This document shows, in pieces, positions 57,923 through 64,000 of a stretch of DNA of 64,000 bases. The translations under genes were made by a program, and so were the position numbers. The stretch is from Kribbella kalugense (GTDB lineage Bacteria; Actinomycetota; Actinomycetes; Propionibacteriales; Kribbellaceae), in NCBI RefSeq assembly GCF_004365875.1, contig NZ_SODF01000004.1, forward strand, positions 310,001-374,000, read 5' to 3'. The notes beneath the pieces are model-generated. The model saw only the letters and a program-made list of their open reading frames with translations, did not search any database and was not told where the DNA came from. Position 1 is the stretch's first letter. Every line of letters starts with the position of its first letter.

Positions 57923-60777
57923 TGGCAGGCCTCGCAGTCCGGGTCGTCGATGGAGCAGACAGCTCCGGTGGGCTCGGGCAGCGGCATGTCGACCGGCACC
58001 GGGACAGACACGGGTACGGCGTTGAGGCGGCCGTCGGTGCCCTTCAGTGTCGACTTCTCCACATGGGTTGCTGACTGGGAACGCAGGTAATAAGTCGTCT
58101 TGAGGCCATAGCGCCACGCCGATCGGTACAGCTCGTCCAGCGCACGACCCGACGGCTTGGCCATGTACAGGTTCAGCGACTGCGCCTGGTCGATCCACTT
58201 CTGCCGGCGCGATGCCGCCTTGATCAGCCACTGCGGTTCGATCTCGAACGCCGTCGCGTACAGCTCCCGCAGGTCCGACGGGATCCGCTCGATTCCGGCC
58301 AGCACGCCGTCGTGGTACTTCAGATCCGACACCATCACCTGGTCCCACAGTCCGCGCGCCTTCAGGTCGGCGACCAGGTACGGGTTGGCGACGGTGAACT
58401 CACCGGACATGTTCGACTTCACGAACAGGTTGCTGTACGTCGGCTCGATCGACTGGCTCACCCCGCAGATGTTGGAGATCGTCGCGGTCGGCGCGATCGC
58501 CATCACGTTCGAGTTCCGCATGCCGTCGCGGAGCACCTTCTGACGCAGCGACTCCCAGTCCAGCTTGGTGGTCTCGTCCAGGATCACGTCACCACCGCGG
58601 GCCGTCTTCAGCAGGTCGAGCGAGTCGATCGGCAGGATCCCGAGACTCCACAGCGATCCGTCGTACGTCGAGTAGCGGCCGCGCTCGGCCGCGAGCTCAC
58701 TCGACGCCTCGATCGCGTGGTAGCTGATCTGCTCCATCGAGCTGTCCGCGAACTCGACCGCGGCGTCCGAGGAGTACGGGATCCGCAGCGCGAACAGCGC
58801 GTCCGCGAAACCCATCAGCCCGAGGCCGACCGGGCGGTGCCGCTGGTTCGCCCGCTCCGACTCGGGGGTGGTGTAGAAGTTCACGTCGATGACGTTGTCG
58901 AGCATCCGGACCGCGGTCTTCACCGTGTCCCGGAGCAGGTCGGCGTCGAGGCCGTTCTCGGTCAGGTGCGCGACCAGGTTGACCGAGCCCAGGTTGCAGA
59001 CCGCGGTCTCCTCGACGCTGGTGTTGAGGGTGATCTCGGTGCACAGGTTCGACGAGTGGACGACGCCGTTGTGCTGCTGCGGCGAACGCAGGTTGCAGGC
59101 GTCCTTGAAGGTGATCCACGGGTGCCCGGTCTCGAACAGCACAGTCAGCATCCGCCGCCACAGGTCCACGGCCTTGACCCGCTTGAAGACCTGGATCTCG
59201 CCACGATCCGCAGCCGCCTCGTACCCGGCGTACGCCTCGGCGAACGCCGTGCCGTACAGGTCGTGCAGGTCCGGCACCTCGTTTGGCGAGAACAGCGTCC
59301 AGTCACCGCCGGCCTCGACCCGCTGCAGAAACAGATCCGGCACCCAGTTCGCCGTGTTCATGTCATGTGTACGCCGCCGCTCGTCCCCGGTGTTCTTCCG
59401 AAGATCAAGAAACTCCTCGACATCGATATGCCAAGTCTCCAAATACGCACACACCGCCCCCTTCCGTTTTCCGCCTTGATTCACTGCTACCGCGGTGTCG
59501 TTGGCGATTTTCAGGAACGGGACGACGCCTTGGGATTCGCCGTTGGTGCCGCGGATGTGGGCGCCGATGCCGCGGACCGGGGTCCAGTCGTTGCCGAGAC
59601 CGCCGGAGTACTTCGCGAGCAGGGCGTTGTTGCGGATGCCGTGGAAGATGCCGGCCAGGTCGTCGTCGACCGTGGTCAGGAAGCACGACGACAGCTGCGG
59701 CCGGGTGGTGCCGGAGTTGAACAGGGTCGGCGTCGACGACATGAAGCGGAACGAGCTGAGCAGCTCGTAGAACTCGATCGCCCGCGCCTCCCGGTCGTCC
59801 TCGCGCAGCGCCATCCCCATCGCGACGCGCAGGAAGAACGCCTGCGGCAGCTCGTAGCGCACCTTGCCGATGTGCAACAGGTAGCGGTCGTACAGCGTTT
59901 GCAGGCTGAGGAAGGTGAAGTTCAGATCCGCCTCGGGCCTGATCGCGGCGGCGAGCCGGTCGAGGTCGAAGGTGGCGAGCTCGGGGTCGAGCTGCCCGGC
60001 CTCGATCCCGACCTGGATGTACTTCGGGAAGTAGTCGACGTAGGCGTCGGTCATGTCGGCTTGGCTGGCCTGCTGCGGCTCGCCGTGGACCCTGCCGAGC
60101 GCCTCGCGCCGGATCTGATCCTGGAGTAGCCGGGACGCGGCGAAGCTATACTGCGGCTCGGTCTCGACGTACGACCGGGCGGCCATCACCAGCGCGAGGT
60201 CGACCTCGTGCTGCGCGATGCCGTCGTAGCAGGCGCCGAGCGTCTCGTTGAGGATCAGCTCGGGGTCGACCGCGTCCAGCCCGGCGGCCGCCTCGGCGAC
60301 GACCACCCGGAGCCGGTCGATGTCGAGTGGGGCCTGGCTGCCGTCGGCCGCGCGAACCGTCAGCGCCGGCTTCTCGGTGACACCGGCCGCGTCGGCCGGA
60401 GTACGTGCCTTCGTCCGCTCCTCGCGGTACAGGACGTAGGCGCGGGCGACCTGATGCTCGCCCGCGCGCATCAGCGCCAGCTCGACCTGGTCCTGGATGT
60501 CCTCGACCTGCACACTGCGGCGTGAGTCGCCGCGGCTGGTCAGGACACCCACGACCCGGCCGGTCAGGTCGGTCACCAGGTCGCGGACCCGGTGGGTGGC
60601 GCCGGCGTCGGAGCCCTCGACCGCGAGGAACGCCTTCGTCACGGCGACGGAGATCTTGGTGGCGTCGAACGGCGTACTGCTGCCGTCGCGACGGATGACG
60701 GTGAGCTCGATCGGCTGGTCCACCGCGGTCCCTGAAACTGGGGACGGGGAGGCAGCCGTTGAGGAAGCAAGGGTCAC
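57919..60777 (-). CDS. Ribonucleotide reductase large subunit (NrdA type)
   Basis: The 952-residue protein reduces ribonucleotides to deoxyribonucleotides. An ATP cone lies at residues 20-110 (VIRRDGSSTPFDATKISVAV), a second cone-like repeat at about 125-210 (LTVRAADGSQAPLDIDRLRV), then the ten-stranded barrel. Active-site residues lie in SSNLCTEITLNT, and ATISNICGVSQSIEPTYSN is typical of class I. The C-terminal redox pair is CEAC. I chose the GTG at 60777 because GGAG lies 9 nt upstream; a GTG at 60792 is possible. A cobalamin riboswitch precedes it. Confidence 0.93.
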   Translation of the reverse strand: MTLASSTAASPSPVSGTAVDQPIELTVIRRDGSSTPFDATKISVAVTKAFLAVEGSDAGATHRVRDLVTDLTGRVVGVLTSRGDSRRSVQVEDIQDQVELALMRAGEHQVARAYVLYREERTKARTPADAAGVTEKPALTVRAADGSQAPLDIDRLRVVVAEAAAGLDAVDPELILNETLGACYDGIAQHEVDLALVMAARSYVETEPQYSFAASRLLQDQIRREALGRVHGEPQQASQADMTDAYVDYFPKYIQVGIEAGQLDPELATFDLDRLAAAIRPEADLNFTFLSLQTLYDRYLLHIGKVRYELPQAFFLRVAMGMALREDDREARAIEFYELLSSFRFMSSTPTLFNSGTTRPQLSSCFLTTVDDDLAGIFHGIRNNALLAKYSGGLGNDWTPVRGIGAHIRGTNGESQGVVPFLKIANDTAVAVNQGGKRKGAVCAYLETWHIDVEEFLDLRKNTGDERRRTHDMNTANWVPDLFLQRVEAGGDWTLFSPNEVPDLHDLYGTAFAEAYAGYEAAADRGEIQVFKRVKAVDLWRRMLTVLFETGHPWITFKDACNLRSPQQHNGVVHSSNLCTEITLNTSVEETAVCNLGSVNLVAHLTENGLDADLLRDTVKTAVRMLDNVIDVNFYTTPESERANQRHRPVGLGLMGFADALFALRIPYSSDAAVEFADSSMEQISYHAIEASSELAAERGRYSTYDGSLWSLGILPIDSLDLLKTARGGDVILDETTKLDWESLRQKVLRDGMRNSNVMAIAPTATISNICGVSQSIEPTYSNLFVKSNMSGEFTVANPYLVADLKARGLWDQVMVSDLKYHDGVLAGIERIPSDLRELYATAFEIEPQWLIKAASRRQKWIDQAQSLNLYMAKPSGRALDELYRSAWRYGLKTTYYLRSQSATHVEKSTLKGTDGRLNAVPVSVPVPVDMPLPEPTGAVCSIDDPDCEACQ

Positions 60778-60900
60778 AGGTGTGTTCTCCACAAGAGTTC
60801 GGGAGCCCGGGACAACGCGAGCAGGCGCACGACGAGACCGGCAGCACCGGCCGGGATCACTGCCGTCACGCCCTGCGACCCACCCGCGAGGTCTCGGACA

Positions 60901-60921
60901 GCGGGCACCGGCGGTGCCCGC
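60901..60921 (-). promoter_or_regulatory. Hairpin downstream of the B12 box
   Basis: GCGGGCACC and GGTGCCCGC form a 9-bp stem around a 3-nt loop, immediately after the riboswitch core. It could be part of the expression platform. Confidence 0.5.
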
Positions 60922-60922
60922 G

Positions 60923-61023
60923 CCGATGGCAGGTATCCGGACTCGCGGACGCCGTACGACAGCACGTCCGCTCACCGTTGCGGGGCAGCTCCGGAGTTGC
61001 ACCGGATTCCCCTGTTGCCTCGG
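60923..61023 (-). promoter_or_regulatory. Cobalamin riboswitch upstream of the ribonucleotide reductase genes
   Basis: The minus strand carries the B12-riboswitch hallmarks in order: GGGAATCCGGTGCAACTCCGG, GCTGCCCCGCAACGGTGA and the B12 box GAGTCCGGATACCTGCC. The ends pair as CCGAGGCA with TGCC-A-TCGG. In streptomycetes a B12 riboswitch represses the class I enzyme so that the B12-dependent class II enzyme is used. The distance of about 145 nt to the start leaves room for an expression platform; no T-tract was seen. Confidence 0.92.
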
Positions 61024-61030
61024 AATGACC

Positions 61031-61134
61031 CACATCTTGTGGTGCAAGCCACTCCGAACCACCAGCAGTAGTGATGCTAGACGGACGGATCTAGATCTTG
61101 TGGTAGCGCCACGCCGCGTGTCGCACATCTTGTG
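61031..61134 (-). promoter_or_regulatory. Three NrdR-box-like repeats upstream of the ribonucleotide reductase operon
   Basis: The plus strand has CACATCTTGTG at 61031-61041, TAGATCTTGTG at 61092-61102 and CACATCTTGTG at 61124-61134. All share ATCTTGTGGT. The upper two start 32 bp apart, close to three helical turns, as reported for paired NrdR boxes. A TAGCAT hexamer at 61074-61079 on the minus strand could be the -10 element, putting the middle repeat over the -35 region. Assignment to NrdR is by resemblance and position only. Confidence 0.6.
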
Positions 61135-61138
61135 GTCC

Positions 61139-61720
61139 TCACGCCGCGACCGCATAGAGATCCTGGAGCGTCATGATCTCGGAGCCGTGATGGATCAGCT
61201 CGCGGTTCAGCCGCAGTACGACGTGACCGAACGGCTCGCCGGCGTCGAGCTCGTTGGCCCGGCTCAGGCCGACCGTCATCACCTCGTCCTCATCCAAGGC
61301 CGCGATCGCGTCCTGCCAGGCCTCGACCCAGTAGGTCAACCAGGCGACTGCGTCCTGCGCGTTGCCATGCAGGGTGATGTCGGCGCGGCCCTGTGCGCTG
61401 GCCCCGAACGTCCACTCCCAGCGCTCGAAGAACGTCTCGGTCAGGTGGGCGATCAGCCAGGCGATCGTCCGTGGACCACGATGGTCCGGTTCGTCCGGCC
61501 ACTGCGCGACCCACTCGCCGGACCCGAGTGATCGGAACTGCCCGGCGTAATGCCGCCGTACGACGGTCAAGGCCTCGCTGCTCGGCCGCCAGAAGTACTG
61601 ATCGTCGGTCAACTGCGCGAGTCGGCCGGACAGCACCATCCAGCTGAAGCCGAGCTGGCCGCGGACCATGGCCATCGCCGACCGCCGATGCAGGATGTCC
61701 CAGTCGAACGCCTCCGACAT
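61139..61720 (-). CDS. DinB-family (YfiT-like) protein behind a LexA box
   Basis: The 193-residue four-helix protein has RRSAMAMVRGQLGFSWMVLS at the start, a helix with TIAWLIAHLTETFFERW, whose His may bind metal, and RLNRELIHHGSEIMTLQDLY near the end, with the typical His pair. DinB/YfiT proteins are metal-dependent thiol transferases or hydrolases; B. subtilis dinB is induced by DNA damage. The ATG is favoured over the adjacent GTG because GGGGAG is then 5 nt away. A perfect SOS box ends 19 bp upstream. Confidence 0.85.
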   Translation of the reverse strand: MSEAFDWDILHRRSAMAMVRGQLGFSWMVLSGRLAQLTDDQYFWRPSSEALTVVRRHYAGQFRSLGSGEWVAQWPDEPDHRGPRTIAWLIAHLTETFFERWEWTFGASAQGRADITLHGNAQDAVAWLTYWVEAWQDAIAALDEDEVMTVGLSRANELDAGEPFGHVVLRLNRELIHHGSEIMTLQDLYAVAA

Positions 61721-61738
61721 CACATCTCCCCTGTACGA

Positions 61739-61754
61739 TCGAACATGTGTTCGA
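61739..61754. promoter_or_regulatory. LexA (SOS) box
   Basis: TCGAACATGTGTTCGA matches the actinobacterial/B. subtilis LexA site (TCGAAC-N4-GTTCGA) at every consensus base. It is 19 bp upstream of the DinB-family start codon, where repressor binding would block transcription. Confidence 0.88.
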
Positions 61755-61785
61755 ATTCTTGCTCGATCTGGAGACGAAAGTCAAT

Positions 61786-63054
61786 TCACTGGTGTGTCGG
61801 TTCTGGCCTCGACGGGACGGGTCTGCTAGGCGGCTCGATCCGCGTATCGGCGGCCGGGCTGGCGAAGCGGCGTTCGAGCAGGGTGAAGGCGTCGATGAGC
61901 TCGGGCGCTTCGTAGACGCGGTTGCGCCGACCGTCGGTGACCTCGCGCAGGACGCGCGCCTCGACGAGCCGGGCGAGGCCTTGATTGGCGGCCTGCTGGG
62001 ATCGGTCGATGAGCAGAGCCGCGGCGGCGAGCGTGAGGACCGGCGCGGCGGGCAGCGCGTCGATCAGGAGGTCGGTCGCGGAGCCGGCCCGGACCGGCGC
62101 GGCGCGTTCTCGCCAGGAGGTCTTGAGGTCGACGGCGGTCTGTTCGAAGCGGGCAGCTTCCGCGGTCGCGTGCGTACAGGCCATTGCGAACATGTGCAGC
62201 CACGGGTTCGCCGCCGCTCGGGCCTTCGCGGTCGTCGCGCGACCGACGTACCTGAAGGCGGTCAAGGTGTCGACGTACTCGGCGGCGTGCGTGGCGAGCG
62301 AGAGCGAGACCGGCGGGACGGTGCGGGTGACGAGGCCTTCGGCGCGCAGGATCAGGTGGATCAGCGCACGGCCGGTCCGGCCGTTCCCGTCGGCGAAGGG
62401 GTGGATGGTCTCGAACTGGGCATGCGCGATCGCGGTCTTGGCGAGCACCGGCAGTCGCGACTCGCGGACGAACGTCATCAGGTCCGCGAGCAACTCGGGG
62501 AGCAGTTGCGCCGGCGGCGGGACGTAGTACGCCTCGGCGGGGGAGCGGCCGCCGATCCAGTTCTGCAGGTAGCGGATCTCGCCGGCGAACTCCGCGTGCG
62601 GCGACAGCGCCATCAGCCGGCGATGCGCCTCGAGCAGGTGCTCGACCTCGAGCTTGTCGCCGGCCTGGACGGACTCGGTCACCCAGGTCATCGCGTCGAC
62701 CGCGCCCAGGACCTCCTCGGCGGTCACGTCCCGCGTCGTCTCCCGCAGTACGTCGGCCTTCAGCAACCGTCGCGCCCCGACGACGAGCCCTTCGATGTGC
62801 GACGAGCCGACGGCCTCGGCCCGTAGGAGCAGCCGCGCCAGCGCCTCGCTGTTGGTCAGGACGGCCGCGGTCGCGTCCAGCCGGGCCAGATCGCCGGCGG
62901 CGTCCTCGAGCACCGCGAGTACGTCGTCACTCAGGTCGAAGTCGCGGCCGACCAGCGGATCGGGGATGTACAGCTCGTACGACCCGCCGAGCCGCTCCGC
63001 CCGGGTGAACCCGTCCGGGTGCCCGGGCCACCGGTGCAACTCCACCTTCGCCAT
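61786..63054 (-). CDS. Fic-family protein (AMP transferase) with class II inhibitory motif
   Basis: The 422-residue protein has an N-terminal Fic_N region, the inhibitory motif SSHIEG at residues 84-89, and the complete catalytic Fic motif HPFADGNGRTGR at 218-229, so it should adenylylate or otherwise modify a protein hydroxyl with a nucleotide. The C-terminal 110 residues contain a winged-helix-like domain (LLIDRSQQAANQGLARLVE). This is the common SO_4266-type layout. The Glu of SSHIEG is expected to keep it inactive by default. It begins with the ATG after AAGGGT. Target unknown. Confidence 0.92.
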   Translation of the reverse strand: MAKVELHRWPGHPDGFTRAERLGGSYELYIPDPLVGRDFDLSDDVLAVLEDAAGDLARLDATAAVLTNSEALARLLLRAEAVGSSHIEGLVVGARRLLKADVLRETTRDVTAEEVLGAVDAMTWVTESVQAGDKLEVEHLLEAHRRLMALSPHAEFAGEIRYLQNWIGGRSPAEAYYVPPPAQLLPELLADLMTFVRESRLPVLAKTAIAHAQFETIHPFADGNGRTGRALIHLILRAEGLVTRTVPPVSLSLATHAAEYVDTLTAFRYVGRATTAKARAAANPWLHMFAMACTHATAEAARFEQTAVDLKTSWRERAAPVRAGSATDLLIDALPAAPVLTLAAAALLIDRSQQAANQGLARLVEARVLREVTDGRRNRVYEAPELIDAFTLLERRFASPAADTRIEPPSRPVPSRPEPTHQ

Positions 63055-63187
63055 ACCCTTATTCAACCTTATCCACAAACCTTGAACAAGCCCTGTGAAT
63101 CCTGTGGACCCAAGCGGATCGTCCTGTGGACCCGCCTGTGGACAGGCTCGGCGGTGAGTGGACCCGGGCTTAGGCAGACTGGGCGGC

Positions 63188-64000
63188 GTGACTTTGGATG
63201 CGCAAGCGCGGGAGATGGTGGCCGCCAACGAGGCTGATTGGAATGCTCGGGCGCCGTTGCATGCGGCGAGCGACTTCTACGATCGGCCGGCGGAGTTCTG
63301 GTTCGCCGAGTATGAGTGGGAGGATCTCGGGCCGCTCGAGGGTCGCGACGTACTGCATCTGCAGTGTCATCTGGGCACGGAGACGATCGAGTTCGCGCGG
63401 CGGGGTGCGCGGACGACCGGGCTCGACCTCTCGGAGAAGTCGCTGGAGGCTGCCCGCGAGATCGCAAATGATGCGGGCGTCGAGGTCGACTACGTGCATG
63501 CGAACGTCTACGACGCAGCCGAGGCGGTGGGCGATCGGCAGTTCGACATCGTCTATACCGGCAAGGGCGCGCTCTGTTATCTGCCCGATCTGAAGCAGTG
63601 GGCCGAGGTCGTCCGCGACCTCCTCAAGCCGGGCGGCGCGCTCTACATCGTCGAGTTCCACCCGTTGCTGAACGCACTCCGCGAGGTCTCCCTGCCCGGT
63701 GAGACCGACGAGCTCGTGCTCCGCGCCGACTACCTGGAAGGCCGCGGTCCGATCGCCCACGAATCCACTGTCACGTACACCGGCGACGAGGTCCCCGGCC
63801 GCCAAACCAGCTACGAATGGCGCCACGGCCTAGGCGAGATCACCACCACGCTCGCCGCCACCGGCCTCCACCTCACCAGCCTCCGCGAGTCCGAAGTACT
63901 CCCATGGCCCCGCTGGCCCCACATGCACCAAACCCCCAACGGCTGGTGGCGCCTACCCGACGAGTCCCCCCGCATCCCACTCCTCTTTGCACTGAAAGCA
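63188..64000 (+). CDS. Class I SAM-dependent methyltransferase (partial)
   Basis: At least 271 residues are visible and the frame is still open at the window edge. The protein shows motif I as VLHLQCHLGTETIEFARRG, then GLDLSEKSLEAA, FDIVYTGKGALCYLPDL and PGGALYIVEFHPLL. This is the methyltransferase-25/UbiE-like pattern with HLQCHLG replacing GCGxG, a known actinobacterial variant. The start is a GTG preceded by GGGCGGC. The substrate is unknown. It is divergent from the Fic gene. Confidence 0.87.
   Translation, partial: MTLDAQAREMVAANEADWNARAPLHAASDFYDRPAEFWFAEYEWEDLGPLEGRDVLHLQCHLGTETIEFARRGARTTGLDLSEKSLEAAREIANDAGVEVDYVHANVYDAAEAVGDRQFDIVYTGKGALCYLPDLKQWAEVVRDLLKPGGALYIVEFHPLLNALREVSLPGETDELVLRADYLEGRGPIAHESTVTYTGDEVPGRQTSYEWRHGLGEITTTLAATGLHLTSLRESEVLPWPRWPHMHQTPNGWWRLPDESPRIPLLFALKA

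Noticed and set aside
58312..60129. 605-codon open frame on the plus strand, opposite the ribonucleotide reductase large-subunit gene
   Set aside because: It is the complement of a well-supported gene. Its product is low-complexity (Arg, Val, Gly, His) with no motif, as expected from third-position G/C bias.

Overview
The window looks like the chromosome of a high-G+C actinobacterium, most likely a Kribbella-like member of the Nocardioidaceae. This placement is inferred from gene families, codon bias and gene order, not from a marker gene. G+C is high throughout. Several start codons have no Shine-Dalgarno sequence but carry a TANNNT hexamer 6-8 nt upstream, as expected for leaderless actinobacterial mRNAs. 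Familiar actinobacterial units are present: a gatCAB operon, ilvBNC with a peptide-leader attenuator, a 10-methyl fatty acid gene pair, and a B12-riboswitch-controlled class I ribonucleotide reductase. I found no tRNA, rRNA, insertion sequence or CRISPR array.

Region 1 (1-12.65 kb, minus strand) is one long operon whose genes overlap or nearly touch. It encodes a beta-lactamase-fold serine hydrolase, a peptide-binding lipoprotein, an oligopeptide ABC transporter with a fused permease-ATPase, an S9 peptidase fused to a second beta-lactamase-fold domain (frameshifted in this sequence), an M20 hydrolase, a COG3375-type GNAT acyltransferase and the start of an N-succinylamino acid racemase. The last three match the known N-succinyl route that turns D-amino acids into L-amino acids irreversibly. 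I read the operon as import, cleavage and stereoinversion of peptides that contain D-residues.

Region 2 (12.7-28.2 kb) holds a flavin-binding protein and a DHFR-like reductase, divergent from a LuxR/NB-ARC regulator. Then come cysteine desulfurase, mnmA, a short core-type MetE behind a start-codon hairpin, ligA, two membrane proteins of unknown function, an ACT-domain protein and gatCAB. Region 3 (28.3-38 kb) has a stress-protein homologue, a PQQ-type sugar dehydrogenase, a tmsA/tmsB-like pair, a hydroxyacid dehydrogenase, a BNR-repeat/MoaD pair, a P-loop kinase, a stand-alone AICAR transformylase behind a ZTP riboswitch, a methyltransferase and a secreted CHAP hydrolase.

Region 4 (38-53.5 kb) is a branched-chain amino acid district: ilvD, ilvBNC, serA, leuB, ilvE and cimA. 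Both ilvB and cimA follow short leader peptides rich in branched-chain codons, each followed by a terminator hairpin with a T-tract. cimA is translationally coupled to a small ACT-like protein. Region 5 (53.5-64 kb) contains a marR-MFS-isochorismatase unit, an alpha/beta hydrolase, a ribonucleotide reductase whose small subunit has the ligand spacing and the Phe-for-Tyr change of class Ic enzymes, a DinB-family gene behind a perfect LexA box, a Fic protein and a partial methyltransferase.
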